Of a stretch of 64,000 nucleotides of DNA, positions 8,112 through 18,509 are shown in pieces. The position numbers and the translations under genes are program-made. The stretch's first letter is position 1. Every line of letters begins with the position of its first letter. The notes under the pieces were generated by a model. It saw only the letters and a list, made by a program, of their open reading frames with translations. It searched no databases and was not told the DNA's origin. This DNA comes from Muricauda sp. SCSIO 64092 (GTDB lineage: Bacteria; Bacteroidota; Bacteroidia; Flavobacteriales; Flavobacteriaceae): the NCBI RefSeq assembly GCF_023016285.1, contig NZ_CP095413.1, positions 2,418,001 through 2,482,000 of the forward strand, read 5' to 3'.

Positions 8112-9224
8112 TTATGACTTTCCCTTCCATTTTTCTATGATTTCATGCTCCCTTTTCTCGCTGATTCCAAAAACCAATTCGCTTCCTTCTTCAAGAATGA
8201 ACCTCTTTTCCTTAAAGGAATCGTAACTTGTTTTAACCGTTTCCCGGTAGTCCGTAAATGTTAGGCCGGCCTTTATAGCGTTTTCATTACTGATCTGATG
8301 GAATCCAGGTTCGGGATCGGATGCTACAGGTATCCAAAAGGGTATTTGCATAAAGGGTTCAAGTTTCATTTCAGTTATCAAAAACCCGGCATCCATCCAT
8401 AGGATATTTACTGGACTTTTTAGCGTTTCCTTAGCGCTAACGAGCATCTCTTTATAGCCCATTTCAGTTGCAGGGCCAACCAGATTGAAGTACCCCGTTT
8501 TACTGTGCGCTACACAAGTATTGACAAAACGTCCAATATCTTTGGCATCAATGAATTGGACCGGATCGTTGGCATTCGGGGCTAGAATTTCAGTGCGGTT
8601 CATTATGCGATTTAGGACATAGGTTCCAAAGGGCCCGGAATCCCGATCCCCAACAATGGCACCGGGCCTTAATATGGTAAAGTTATCGGGGAATTCTTCC
8701 TCCACCACCTTTTCGCACAGTACTTTGTTAAGATTATAATTGCCAGGCTCATAGTGGGTCCCTTTTCTTCTTGGGGAAGATTCATCCATTCCAATTTTCA
8801 CATAATTGGCATATACGGCAATGCTTGATATGAAAACATAGTGTGTGGTTCGCTTTTTAAGAATATGGACCGCATCCCTAACAAGTTGCGGATTTTGTGG
8901 CCAAACATCGATGACCACATCCCAATCTTCCTCCAAGTTGCCTAAATTGGAATATCCCGAAATACCTTTTTCACGGTCGCCCTTTATTTTTTTCAAATGC
9001 GGAAATAAATGGGGATTGGTAATACCCCGGTTAAATAGGGTTACCTGGTGTCCTCCCCTGAGAAGCGATTTCACTATGGCTGGACCCAAAAAATTAGTTC
9101 CCCCCAAAACCAGGACCCTAAGGCTGGACATGGATTTGAATCTCGAAAAAACCATGGTAGACGAAAGTGCCGCGATTCCAGAGATTCCCAAATTCCTGAT
9201 AAATTCCCTTCTTTTATTTTTCAT
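8112..9224 (-). CDS. NAD-dependent epimerase/dehydratase with twin-arginine signal
   Basis: With the internal ATG at 9224 the product is 370 residues and begins MKNKRREFIRNLGISG, a twin-arginine (Tat) signal; a start 12 codons upstream is possible but would precede the signal. The mature part opens with a Rossmann motif, VLVLGGTNFLGPAIV. An SSIAVY segment and a later Tyr are in the region where extended SDR enzymes carry Ser/Tyr/Lys. Such Tat-exported SDR proteins in Bacteroidota act on unknown sugars or nucleotides in the periplasm. Transcribed divergently from the LytS-type kinase. Confidence 0.85.
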   Translation of the reverse strand: MKNKRREFIRNLGISGIAALSSTMVFSRFKSMSSLRVLVLGGTNFLGPAIVKSLLRGGHQVTLFNRGITNPHLFPHLKKIKGDREKGISGYSNLGNLEEDWDVVIDVWPQNPQLVRDAVHILKKRTTHYVFISSIAVYANYVKIGMDESSPRRKGTHYEPGNYNLNKVLCEKVVEEEFPDNFTILRPGAIVGDRDSGPFGTYVLNRIMNRTEILAPNANDPVQFIDAKDIGRFVNTCVAHSKTGYFNLVGPATEMGYKEMLVSAKETLKSPVNILWMDAGFLITEMKLEPFMQIPFWIPVASDPEPGFHQISNENAIKAGLTFTDYRETVKTSYDSFKEKRFILEEGSELVFGISEKREHEIIEKWKGKS

Positions 9225-9383
9225 CCCATATTGAATTTTAGTACCCTTTTCTTCTTCCAATGTATCATTTCTGTAAATGGTTTTTGGAGCAGCGGTTTCA
9301 ACATGGGCCTAGGAATCACGGACGCCTTGAAAAAATGCATCTATTTAATTTGTCCCTAATTTGATGTGGCTTGTACCTGTTTT

Positions 9384-10478
9384 ATGGCGTTTCGTACCTT
9401 TCATCGCCAATTTTATCGTTTTAAGTGTAGATTGGATGCTATATTTCAAGTCGTGTACAAAATTTCAGGTCATCTTCTATTCTGGCTTTTATATGTTAGT
9501 TTCACTGTGGCCATCTACTATGTACAGGAACCAAATTTGGGGCTTCATATCGTTTATGAACTGGCTTCGCTGCCTGCGAAACTTATTAGCGTTTACGTAA
9601 CCCTATATTTTATCCTGCCCAACTTCTTACTGAAAAAAAAGTACGTTCAAGCGGCCATACAATTTGGCCTAATACTCCTCATAGGTGTTTTCCTCTTACG
9701 GATGTTCGTTCTAAAAACGGTATATCCATTATACTTCCCGGAAATTGAGAATGCACTGGTACCTGATGATCTGGCGAAGTTGGTCTCCCCATTCCTCGAT
9801 TTGATCATTGTGTCCTCCTTAGCCGTCGTCATCAAATTATTGAAGGATCGGGAACAACAGGAACGAAATCGGTTAAGTCAGGAAAAATCGAATATCCAGA
9901 ATGAACTGCAACTGCTGAAATCCCAACTACATCCCCATTTTCTTTTCAATACATTAAATGGACTGTACGCCCAAATATTGAATAATCCCAATAGCGCTGC
10001 AGAGATGGTGATCAAGCTGTCGGATTTGTTGCGTTATATAATTTATGAGGCAAGAAGTCCAGTGGTCAATGTTGATGATGATTTGGAATGTATTAAAAAC
10101 TATATTGCCCTTGAACAGGTGAGATATGGTACAAAGTTGAAATTAAGTTGGTCCATTACCGGGGCAACGACCAATAAAAAAATTCCGCCATTGCTCCTCT
10201 TGCCCTTTATTGAAAATTCATTTAAACACGGTATTTCAAAAGACTACAAAAAATGTTGGATAAAATGTAAAATCAATTTGTCCAATACTATGCTGGAGAT
10301 GGACTTGAAGAATTCCATGGTTCCCTATCATCAGGAAGAAAGCGGTATGCATGGAATCGGTATTCAAAATGTTGAGCAACGATTAAAATATAATTTTCAG
10401 GAGCGATTTCATCTGACAAAAAAAATGTCGCATGATTGTTACCATATTATGTTGAAAATCCCTATCGTAAAACCATGA
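9384..10478 (+). CDS. LytS/YehU-family sensor histidine kinase
   Basis: About 364 residues from the ATG at 9384; a GTG at 9366 is an alternative. Four hydrophobic segments lie within the first 160 residues, followed by a short coiled coil (REQQERNRLSQEK). The His_kinase domain carries the phosphoacceptor motif SQLHPHFLFNTLNGLY, and the HATPase part shows LLLLPFIENSFKHGI (N box) and MHGIGIQNVEQRL (G box). It would phosphorylate the LytTR regulator encoded next, with which it overlaps by 4 bases (ATGA). A standard Bacteroidota two-component pair. Confidence 0.92.
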   Translation: MAFRTFHRQFYRFKCRLDAIFQVVYKISGHLLFWLLYVSFTVAIYYVQEPNLGLHIVYELASLPAKLISVYVTLYFILPNFLLKKKYVQAAIQFGLILLIGVFLLRMFVLKTVYPLYFPEIENALVPDDLAKLVSPFLDLIIVSSLAVVIKLLKDREQQERNRLSQEKSNIQNELQLLKSQLHPHFLFNTLNGLYAQILNNPNSAAEMVIKLSDLLRYIIYEARSPVVNVDDDLECIKNYIALEQVRYGTKLKLSWSITGATTNKKIPPLLLLPFIENSFKHGISKDYKKCWIKCKINLSNTMLEMDLKNSMVPYHQEESGMHGIGIQNVEQRLKYNFQERFHLTKKMSHDCYHIMLKIPIVKP

Positions 10479-11182
10479 AATGTGTAATTATTGATGATGA
10501 ACCCCTTGCAATTGATGTTTTAACAAGACATATCAAAAGCACCGATGGACTTACCCTGGTAAGGTCCTTTGAAAATGCCTTTGAAGCGCTTTACTATGTA
10601 CAAACACAATCGGTTGACCTTATTTTTTTGGACATACAAATGCCGAGGGTCAACGGGCTGCAATTCATTAAAATCTTGAAATACCCCCCCAAGATTATAA
10701 TTACAACGGCCTATAAAGAATATGCCTTGGAAGCTCTTGAGCATTCTGTGGTGGATTATTTATTGAAACCCATTCCCTATGACCGATTTCTTAACGCGGT
10801 TGGCAAATCCATGGAATCGCCTCCTATTCGTAGGGTTTCTGCGCCTACAAACCAAGTTGCGGAAAACAGGTATTTCTTCTTAAAGGAAGGAAGTATGTAC
10901 GTAAAAATATATGAAGATGACATTTGCTATTTGCACGGCGACAAAAACTATTGCACCATACAACTTAAGGATCATAAAATAAGTGTAAGGGGGAATTTGA
11001 GCTACTACGGGAACCGATTTTCCAGGGATGGTTTTATGAGGGTCCATAGGTCTTATTTTGTTTCCCTGAACCGTATTGATAGATATGATTCGGATTCCCT
11101 TTGGATCAATGGAGATTGTATTCCAATAGGGAGAACGTATAAAAAACCCTTAATGGACTGGCTAACAAAAAGAACGCTGTGA
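10475..11182 (+). CDS. LytTR-family response regulator
   Basis: A 235-residue regulator from the ATG at 10475, which overlaps the kinase stop and starts exactly at the receiver domain (MKCVIIDDEPLAI). The phosphoacceptor Asp is in LIFLDIQMPRVNG, and the conserved Lys is in VVDYLLKPI. The C-terminal half is a LytTR DNA-binding domain (FFLKEGSMYVKIYEDDI, then FMRVHRSYFVSLNRI). Partner of the preceding kinase. Targets not visible here. Confidence 0.93.
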   Translation: MKCVIIDDEPLAIDVLTRHIKSTDGLTLVRSFENAFEALYYVQTQSVDLIFLDIQMPRVNGLQFIKILKYPPKIIITTAYKEYALEALEHSVVDYLLKPIPYDRFLNAVGKSMESPPIRRVSAPTNQVAENRYFFLKEGSMYVKIYEDDICYLHGDKNYCTIQLKDHKISVRGNLSYYGNRFSRDGFMRVHRSYFVSLNRIDRYDSDSLWINGDCIPIGRTYKKPLMDWLTKRTL

Positions 11183-11261
11183 CGGATGTGTCGTTGAAGA
11201 TGTTGGATCAATGATGCCATTGCCACTTTATCAGGTTTGTTGATCAAAGTAGCCCCGGACC
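11183..11261. other. Short gap after the LytTR gene
   Basis: I see no gene, RNA or clear terminator in this gap; the repeat module starts at its end. Confidence 0.4.
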
Positions 11262-11440
11262 GTTTATCGTCCAATCAATCCGCTTGTGCAATTTGCCCCG
11301 GCTCCCGGACAAGTTTTACCTATTTTGGAGCATAACTATAAACCCGCTCCGCAGTATCGACCAAAGGCTGACAGGGGTGTACTCCTGCGGTAGTACCTCC
11401 ACTAGTGCGCGATTAACGAAGCGCATCGCGTTCCAAAATG
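11262..11440. repeat. Intergenic palindromic repeat, copy 4 (long form)
   Basis: Starts TTATCGTCCAATCAATCCGC and continues through CCCCGGCTCCCGGACAAG and TTTACCTATTTTGGAGCATA to the palindrome CCGCTCCGCAGTATCGACC ... GTGTACTCCTGCGG and the hairpin GCGCGATTAACGAAGCGCATCGCG. Nearly identical to the copies at 5940 and 12060. It sits directly before a broken ORF6N gene. Confidence 0.8.
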
Positions 11441-11496
11441 GCAGCAGCGTGGGACCTCCAAGTTTCAACCTAATTTTACAGTTTTATCCCAATCGA

Positions 11497-12018
11497 GTGA
11501 ACGACAAACTAACCATAACAGAAGAAACAATAACCAGTAAAATTTACGTCATCAGGGGTCAAAAGGTCATGATGGACAGGGATTTGGCGGAACTTTACCA
11601 AGTGGAGACCAAACAACTCAAAAGACAGGTCCGAAGGAACATCGATCGATTCCCCGAAGATTTTATGTTTGAACTTGATAAAGAGGAGTTCCAAAGTTGA
11701 AGGAGCCAAATTGGCACCTCAAGTTGGGGCGGCATACGGTATGCGCCGATGGCCTTTACGGAACAGGGAGTGTCAATGTTATCCAGCGTACTCAACAGTC
11801 CAACGGCCATACGGGTCAACATCCAGATCATTAGGGTGTTCACCAAGATACGGGAAATGCTCACCGACAACCTGAACCTGCGCCTTGAAATCGAAGGGAT
11901 AAAGAAGAAGCTGGCCGACCAGACCAAGAACATCGAACTCGTCTTTAGCTATCTGGACGAGCTGATTGAGAGGAAGGAAAATCCCAAACCAAGGAACAAA
12001 ATAGGGTATAAGAAGTAA
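11497..12018 (+). pseudogene. ORF6N-domain protein gene interrupted by an in-frame TGA
   Basis: A GTG at 11497 opens a frame with the ORF6N start ([23 protein letters not shown]). After EEFQS it meets a TGA at 11698-11700 and then continues in the same frame as RSQIGTSSWGGIRYAP to the natural end NKIGYKK. The intact neighbour at 12491 has a sense codon at that point (ALKSQ), so a single change such as TTG to TGA explains the break. ORF6N proteins are phage-derived DNA-binding domains of unclear role. The 3' third is almost identical to the neighbour, pointing to duplication. Confidence 0.85.
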
Positions 12019-12059
12019 TCCTTGGGCCCCCGCTGGTGCGTAATCAGCGCATCGCGTTC

Positions 12060-12260
12060 TCAAAATGGATTTTCCACTTATCGTCCAATCAATCCGCTTA
12101 TGCAATTTACCCCGGCTCCCAGACAAGTTTTACCTATTTTGAAGCATAACGATAAACCCGCTCCGCGTTACCGGCCAAAGGCGGACAGGGTTGTACTGCT
12201 GTGGTATGATTTTTTTAAAAGCTTTGATAACAATAGGACTAAGCTACTTCGCATCAGATG
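12060..12260. repeat. Intergenic palindromic repeat, copy 5 (long form)
   Basis: Between the two ORF6N genes. Begins ATTTTCCACTTATCGTCCAA, repeats the GGCTCCCAGACAAG and TTTACCTATTTTGAAGCATA modules and the CCGCTCCGCGTTACC palindrome, and ends in TTTGATAAC. The rest of the 12019-12490 gap shows no gene. Confidence 0.8.
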
Positions 12261-12490
12261 CGAACTTATTACAGAAATCTGTACAATCAGATTTTTTTTA
12301 TTTGGAGCTCGCATACTCCGATTAGGATTTTTTCAAAAAGGGAAGTATCGTTTTTAAAGAAAGAAAATATCCCTAGAAGCGAAGAAATGACACCTATAAA
12401 ACCCCAGAAATCCATGACACAAATAAATGTACAAAACTTGATATCACAAATTGTGATGTCAAGAAGCAATCTTTGAAAATCAATTAAAAC

Positions 12491-13012
12491 ATGAGCGAAA
12501 AACTGACCATACCAGAAGAAGTTGTAATCAGCAAAATCTACTTCATCAGAGATTTAAAAGTAATGCTGGACAGTGATCTAGCAGAACTTTATGGTGTTGA
12601 AACACGGGTGCTGAACCAACAGGTCAAAAGGAACCAAGCGAGGTTCCCCAATGATTTTATGTTCCAATTGACAGAAATTGAATGGACAGCCTTGAAGTCG
12701 CAAAATGCGACCACAAGTTGGGGAGGAAGGAGAAATCCACCATATGCCTTCACGGAACATGGCGTACTCATGCTATCAAGTGTGTTGAACAGCAAAAGGG
12801 CCATCGCCGTCAACATCCAGGTCATGCGGATATTTACCAAGATACGGGAAATGCTCACCGATAACCTGAACCTGCGCCTTGAAATCGAGAAAATCAAAAA
12901 GAAGCTGAACAACCAGAGCAAAAACATCGAACTTGTCTTTAGCTATCTGGATGAACTGGTCGAGAGGAAGGAAAATCCCAAACCAAGGAACAAAATAGGG
13001 TATAAAAAGTAA
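12491..13012 (+). CDS. ORF6N-domain protein, intact paralogue
   Basis: A 173-residue protein with the ORF6N domain at residues about 8-95 (SKIYFIRDLKVMLDSDLAEL, then NQARFPNDFMFQLT and TSSWGG-like TTSWGG) and a C-terminal coiled coil (LEIEKIKKKLNNQSKNIELV). The domain is related to phage antirepressor-type DNA-binding modules. It lies downstream of a broken paralogue, and the last 150 bases of both genes are nearly identical. Starts with a well-placed ATG after an A-rich stretch. Role unknown. Confidence 0.85.
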   Translation: MSEKLTIPEEVVISKIYFIRDLKVMLDSDLAELYGVETRVLNQQVKRNQARFPNDFMFQLTEIEWTALKSQNATTSWGGRRNPPYAFTEHGVLMLSSVLNSKRAIAVNIQVMRIFTKIREMLTDNLNLRLEIEKIKKKLNNQSKNIELVFSYLDELVERKENPKPRNKIGYKK

Positions 13013-13038
13013 TCCCAGGGGCCTTTCTTTTTCCCCGA

Positions 13039-14835
13039 TCAATCGTTTAGCTTAAGTACGGCCATAAACGCCTGTTGTGGAATTTCCACATTTCCTACCT
13101 GCCGCATCCGTTTCTTTCCTTTCTTTTGTTTTTCCAATAACTTTCGCTTTCGCGAAATATCACCCCCATAACATTTGGCGGTGACATCTTTTCGCAACGC
13201 CTTAATGGTTTCCCGGGAGATAATTTTGGATCCAATGGCCGCTTGGATGGGAATATCAAATTGTTGTCTTGGAATGAGTTCCTTTAACTTTTCGCACATT
13301 TTTTTGCCAATGGTGTGGGCATTGTCAAAGTGCACCAAAGCAGAAAGGGCATCCACGGGCTGCGCGTTGAGAAGGATATCCACACGGACCAGTTTGGAGG
13401 TGCGTAACCCTATGGGCGTATAATCAAAAGAGGCATAGCCTTTGGAAACGGTTTTCAATCGGTCGTAAAAGTCGAATACAATTTCCGCCAAAGGCATATC
13501 AAAGGTGAGTTCCACCCGTTCCGTGGTCAAATAGGTCTGATTGGTAATCTGTCCCCTTTTATCAATACAAAGGGACATGACATTGCCCACAAAATCCGAC
13601 TTGGTAATGATGGTGGCTTTAATATAAGGCTCCTCCACACGATCTAGGGTAGAGGGATCGGGCAGGTCCGAAGGATTGTTCACAATCACGATTTCCTCCG
13701 GATTCTTCTTGGTATACGCATGGTAGCTTACGTTGGGAACCGTGGTAATGACCGTCATATCAAACTCACGTTCTAAGCGTTCCTGGATGATTTCCATATG
13801 CAGCATCCCCAAAAATCCACAACGGAAGCCAAAGCCCAATGCCGCACTGCTTTCTGCGGTAAAGACCAGGGAAGCATCGTTCAGTTGTAGTTTTTCCATG
13901 GAGGAACGTAGCTCCTCAAAGTCTTCGGTATCCACGGGATAAATTCCGGCAAAAACCATGGGCTTCACATCTTCAAATCCGGCAATGGCCGCTTTGGAAG
14001 GATTCTCGGTCAAGGTAATGGTATCCCCAACCTTCACCTCCCGTGCATCCTTGATTCCCGTAATCAAATAGCCCACATCCCCGGTCGATATCCTCGCTTT
14101 TGGCTCTTGGGTGAGTTTTAAGGTCCCTATTTCATCGGCGGAATAGTCCTTTCCCGTAGCCATGAACTTGATTTTTTGCCCTTTTCTCAATTCGCCGTTC
14201 AGGATCCTGAAATAGGTTTCGACTCCTCGAAACGGGTTATAGACGGAATCAAACACCAAAGCCTGCAGTGGTGCATTTGGGTCACCTTCCGGAGCGGGGA
14301 CGCGCTCAATAATGGCCGCCAATATGTCTTCGATACCAATACCGGTTTTGGCACTTGCTGGAATGACCTCATCGGGGGAACATCCCAATAGATCTACAAT
14401 ATCATCGGTGACCTCATCCGGATTGGCGCTGGGCAAATCCACTTTATTGAGGACGGGAATGATTTCCAGATCGTTTTCCAATGCCAAATATAAATTGGAA
14501 ATGGTCTGTGCCTGAATACTTTGGGCGGCATCAACGACCAATAAGGCCCCTTCACAGGCGGCAATGGAACGTGATACTTCGTATGAAAAATCCACATGGC
14601 CCGGAGTGTCGATAAGATTAAGGACATAGTTCTCCCCCTGGTACACATATTCCATTTGGATGGCATGACTTTTTATGGTGATGCCCCGTTCCCTTTCCAG
14701 ATCCATATTGTCCAATAGTTGGTCCTGCCTTTCACGCTCGGTAACCGACCCGGTAAAATCCAACAACCGATCGGCCAGGGTACTCTTACCATGATCGATA
14801 TGGGCAATGATACAGAAGTTTCTAATATGCTTCAT
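13039..14835 (-). CDS. lepA: Elongation factor 4 (LepA), ribosome back-translocating GTPase
   Basis: 598 residues, full family length. The start [20 protein letters not shown] carries the P-loop, followed by the switch II motif DTPGHVDF, then the NKVDLP (NKxD) and SAKTGIGI elements. Domains II-V follow, ending in the LepA-specific C-terminal domain with basic segments ([18 protein letters not shown]). EF4 acts on translating ribosomes in the cytosol and aids recovery under stress. Convergent with the ORF6N gene. Very secure. Confidence 0.98.
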   Translation of the reverse strand: MKHIRNFCIIAHIDHGKSTLADRLLDFTGSVTERERQDQLLDNMDLERERGITIKSHAIQMEYVYQGENYVLNLIDTPGHVDFSYEVSRSIAACEGALLVVDAAQSIQAQTISNLYLALENDLEIIPVLNKVDLPSANPDEVTDDIVDLLGCSPDEVIPASAKTGIGIEDILAAIIERVPAPEGDPNAPLQALVFDSVYNPFRGVETYFRILNGELRKGQKIKFMATGKDYSADEIGTLKLTQEPKARISTGDVGYLITGIKDAREVKVGDTITLTENPSKAAIAGFEDVKPMVFAGIYPVDTEDFEELRSSMEKLQLNDASLVFTAESSAALGFGFRCGFLGMLHMEIIQERLEREFDMTVITTVPNVSYHAYTKKNPEEIVIVNNPSDLPDPSTLDRVEEPYIKATIITKSDFVGNVMSLCIDKRGQITNQTYLTTERVELTFDMPLAEIVFDFYDRLKTVSKGYASFDYTPIGLRTSKLVRVDILLNAQPVDALSALVHFDNAHTIGKKMCEKLKELIPRQQFDIPIQAAIGSKIISRETIKALRKDVTAKCYGGDISRKRKLLEKQKKGKKRMRQVGNVEIPQQAFMAVLKLND

Positions 14836-14954
14836 TTAGGGAGCAATTTTGGCCGCAAAGATAGTTTATTTAACGGCCTTTTATCATGCGGGCCAACGAT
14901 TCAACACCCACTTTTGGATTATTTCTTAGCTTTGGCATTCAACCCAAACGCTAG

Positions 14955-17393
14955 ATGAGAACCTTGTGGCTTACCCTGATAACGGTTTTTTCCGTTGTCG
15001 GAATTTCCATATCGCAAACTTTTGAGATTTCTGGAAAGGTCATCAATAGTACCAACGAAGTCATTCCCTTTGCCAATATTCTATTGCTCAATTCGGCAGA
15101 CTCCACTTTTGTAAAGGGGACTTCCGCGGATGAGAACGGTTTTTTTAGTTTAAAGGAAGTGGCACCGAATCTATATCTGCTACAGGCAAGTTATGTGGGA
15201 AGGGGATCCAAGCCCCTGGCCCTGGACATTGCGTCCAATGTAAAACTGGGGGCGCTTGTCATACCCCTGGAATCCGAACGTTTGGATGAGGTCGTGGTCA
15301 CGGCCAGAAGACCCACCGTAAAACGTTTGGCAGATCGCGTGGTATTCCAGGTGGAAAATACGGTGGTTTCCCAGGGGAATACCTGGGATATCCTAAGGAA
15401 TACCCCGGGACTTATTGTGAACCGGGATCAACTGAACATCAGGGGGAAAACGGCAAACGTCTATCTCAACGGCCGAAGGGTACAGTTATCCCCGGATGAG
15501 GTCAAGGACTTTTTTGAAGGCCTTACGGGTACTATAGTGCAGGCGGTGGAAATGTATGCCAACCCTCCGGCCAATTTTGATGCCGAGGATGGCGCGGTAA
15601 TCAATATTATCACGAACAAAAACGTGGCCCCTGGATATAAGGGAAGTATTGATGGTAGCGTTACCCAGGCGATTTTTCCAAAGTACAATATAGGAACCAG
15701 CCATTATTTCAAGACCGATAAGCTTAATCTTTTTGCGAATTACAATTATAGCGACAAGAAAAACAATGCGGATTTGGAGAAGGAACTCAATTTTATAGAT
15801 CAGACCAACTCCGTTTTTTCCCGATGGCGGAACGAGGAAAATGAGGTCAAGGAGATACAAAGCCATAGCATTAACCTGAATTTGGACTATGAGATCGATG
15901 CGAAAAACAGCCTAACGCTCACCTCCAATGTGTTGCTTGCCCCAAACCAGGAATGGAGACGTGACCTTTCTTCGGAAATCAGGAATGCGCAAAACCAACT
16001 GGATTCCACCTTTACCACCAATAATATTGGTTTTGAGGAGGAGAACAATATCGCATTCGACCTTTCCTATGTGAGGAAACTGAAAAAACCGGGGGCCAGG
16101 CTAACGGTAAATGGACATTACACCCATTACGAGGACAATTACCAACAGCAGATCAATTCGAATTACTTTGACGATACAGGGGCTTTTTTGCGGGATTTTG
16201 GTTTTCGGACAACTGCAGATCAGAACATCCAGATTTTTACGGGACAAATGGATTATCAAACCCCAATTGGTACCGCTTCATTGGAAGCGGGGACCAAGAT
16301 TTCCGTAGTGGATTCTGAAAGCCGTATCGATTTTTCCGATTTTGACGAAACCAGTGAAACCGTTAATCCTGCGCTATCGGATATTTTTTTATATGACGAA
16401 AAGGTATATGCCGCATATGTAAGTTATGTGCAGAACTGGGAGAAATGGTCCGTTAAATTGGGAGTTCGAGGAGAGCTGACGGATGCCTCCGGCGTATCGG
16501 AAACCTTAAATGAAACCAACACCCAGGATTTCTTTGAACCCTTCCCTTCCGTTTATGTGCTCTATTCCCCCAATGAAAAGCACAGCTTTTCCTTTGATTA
16601 CGGCAGGAAGGTGGAACGCCCCCGATACAATGACCTGAATCCATTTCGGTATTTCTATAATGAGAACGACTTTAAGGAAGGAAACCAGCGCCTGCAACCT
16701 AATTTTTACAATAATTTCAACTTGAACTACACCTTCAATAGCGAATACTTCTTTGATTTTTACTATCGGGACAACGGGAATTACATCAGTGCCCTGGTAT
16801 TTCAGGACAATGACGCGCTAACACTTCGGGAGTTCAAACAAAATGTCATCGGGAGCATCTCCTATGGGCTGGATTTTACCCTTAGCAAAAGCATTGTTGA
16901 CCCCTGGTTTCTGTACGCGTATACGTCAGTATTTTATGAGGAGGAAACTTTTTTGGCCATCGAAAGCGGTAATGTGGAATTCACCAATTCCATTGATGGG
17001 TTTTACATTTATCTAGCGAATTATTTGACCCTTTCCCAGGATGGGACCTGGACCGGAGAAGTCACATTCAGCCACTTTTCCCGATATCTTTTTGGGTCCT
17101 ATGTCCAATCGCCCAGCACCAATCTCACCCTTGGCCTACGAAAAAACCTTTGGGACAATAGAGCTGCGGTTTCCGTTGCCGCGGAGGATTTGCTGGGCCT
17201 TGCCAACCCTACCTATACCTCAAGATATTTAAATCAGGACAACGCTTTCCTGCTGGTTCCCGAAACCCAGTTTGTGCGTATAGGATTTACCTACAACTTC
17301 GGCAATTTTAGACTCGAGCAAAATAGGCGTGAAATTGAAAAGGATGAGCGCGAAAGGCTTGGAAGATCATCTAATCCTTCCACTCAGCAATAA
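14955..17393 (+). CDS. Outer membrane beta-barrel protein, TonB-dependent receptor-like
   Basis: 812 residues. Signal peptide to about residue 22 (ending SIS or ISQ), then a carboxypeptidase-like regulatory domain (FEISGKVINSTNEVIPFANI), a plug domain (VVTARRPTVKRLADRVVF; NTPGLIVNRDQLNIRGK) and a long beta-barrel of the outer membrane beta-barrel family with the final strand QFVRIGFTYNFGNFR. Such proteins are related to TonB-dependent receptors; the substrate is unknown. The 3' end overlaps the convergent PD40 gene by 23 bases. Confidence 0.9.
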   Translation: MRTLWLTLITVFSVVGISISQTFEISGKVINSTNEVIPFANILLLNSADSTFVKGTSADENGFFSLKEVAPNLYLLQASYVGRGSKPLALDIASNVKLGALVIPLESERLDEVVVTARRPTVKRLADRVVFQVENTVVSQGNTWDILRNTPGLIVNRDQLNIRGKTANVYLNGRRVQLSPDEVKDFFEGLTGTIVQAVEMYANPPANFDAEDGAVINIITNKNVAPGYKGSIDGSVTQAIFPKYNIGTSHYFKTDKLNLFANYNYSDKKNNADLEKELNFIDQTNSVFSRWRNEENEVKEIQSHSINLNLDYEIDAKNSLTLTSNVLLAPNQEWRRDLSSEIRNAQNQLDSTFTTNNIGFEEENNIAFDLSYVRKLKKPGARLTVNGHYTHYEDNYQQQINSNYFDDTGAFLRDFGFRTTADQNIQIFTGQMDYQTPIGTASLEAGTKISVVDSESRIDFSDFDETSETVNPALSDIFLYDEKVYAAYVSYVQNWEKWSVKLGVRGELTDASGVSETLNETNTQDFFEPFPSVYVLYSPNEKHSFSFDYGRKVERPRYNDLNPFRYFYNENDFKEGNQRLQPNFYNNFNLNYTFNSEYFFDFYYRDNGNYISALVFQDNDALTLREFKQNVIGSISYGLDFTLSKSIVDPWFLYAYTSVFYEEETFLAIESGNVEFTNSIDGFYIYLANYLTLSQDGTWTGEVTFSHFSRYLFGSYVQSPSTNLTLGLRKNLWDNRAAVSVAAEDLLGLANPTYTSRYLNQDNAFLLVPETQFVRIGFTYNFGNFRLEQNRREIEKDERERLGRSSNPSTQQ

Positions 17394-18477
17394 ACAAATT
17401 CGTGTCCCGTGTTCCCCCATTATTGCGGTTACTGGAAAAGGCCAGGTACTTCCCGTTATTGGAAAAAACAGGGAAAGCGTCAAAGGTTTCCCCATGGGTG
17501 ACCCGCTCTAAATTCTTTCCATCGGTACCGATCAAATACAGGTTGAAGGGAAATCCACGTTCCGCTTCAAAATTGCTGGAAAACAAAATCTTTTCCCCCG
17601 ATGGATGAAAGAAAGGACACCAATTGGCATTGCCCAAAAAGGTCAGTTGCCGTAAATCACTGCCATCCGCATTACAGATAAAAAGCTCCATTTCCGTAGG
17701 CTGTACCAAACCCTGGGCCAATAATTCTTTATATGCTTTCACTTCGGCTTCCGTTTTTGGTCGGGAAGCCCTAAAGATCAACTGGGTACCGTCCGGTGAA
17801 AAGAACGCCCCGCCATCGTATCCCAATGCATCCGTAATCTGTTTTACATTGGAACCATCCAAATCCATGGTATAGAGTTCCAAATCGCCACTTCGGTCCG
17901 AAGTAAATACAATTTTGTCCCCCTTTGGTGAAACTGTGGCCTCGGCATCATATCCCGGCTCATGGGTCAATTGTTTTACGATGGTACCTTCCAAATCGGC
18001 CACAAAAATGTCGAAGGAATCATAGACCGGCCATACGTACTTGCCATTTTTTCGCAAGGGAACCTCAGGACATTCGGCATCGACCAAATGGGTCGATGCG
18101 TATAAAATATGTTTGTTGTCCGGCATAAAATACGAACAGGTGGTACGTCCCATCCCGGTACTCACCATGGGAGGCCTTAAGGAATCAAATACCTGGGTGC
18201 GTTCCATTGTAAATATCTGATCGCAGCCCACGTCCCATTGCCCATAATTGGATTGGAACACCAGCATACGGTTGTCAAAACTCCAATAGGCTTCGGCATT
18301 ATCGCCTCCAAAAGTGACTTGCCGTAGACTTTTAAAGTGCTTCTCTTCCGGGTACACCAAAGGAATACTGTCCGTTTCCATCGTCTCTGAAGCTATTGGT
18401 GGTGCTTTCTTTTTATCCACTTGCTTACAGGAAAATAGTACAGTGATGAGTAGAAGGAACAAGGGAATTCTGTACAT
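17371..18477 (-). CDS. TolB-like PD40-repeat lipoprotein
   Basis: 368 residues with a lipoprotein signal (LLITVLFSCK). The body is a beta-propeller of WD40-like PD40 repeats, seen as EATVSPKGDKIVFTSDRSGD, GAFFSPDGTQLIFRAS and HPSGEKILFSSN. Proteins of this type bind partners in the periplasm or sit next to peptidases. The divergent neighbour is an M28 peptidase whose start is about 30 bases away, so the two promoters must overlap. Confidence 0.85.
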   Translation of the reverse strand: MYRIPLFLLLITVLFSCKQVDKKKAPPIASETMETDSIPLVYPEEKHFKSLRQVTFGGDNAEAYWSFDNRMLVFQSNYGQWDVGCDQIFTMERTQVFDSLRPPMVSTGMGRTTCSYFMPDNKHILYASTHLVDAECPEVPLRKNGKYVWPVYDSFDIFVADLEGTIVKQLTHEPGYDAEATVSPKGDKIVFTSDRSGDLELYTMDLDGSNVKQITDALGYDGGAFFSPDGTQLIFRASRPKTEAEVKAYKELLAQGLVQPTEMELFICNADGSDLRQLTFLGNANWCPFFHPSGEKILFSSNFEAERGFPFNLYLIGTDGKNLERVTHGETFDAFPVFSNNGKYLAFSSNRNNGGTRDTNLFIAEWKD

Positions 18478-18509
18478 AGATGCGTAATTTTGTACTAAAA
18501 TACAGCATC

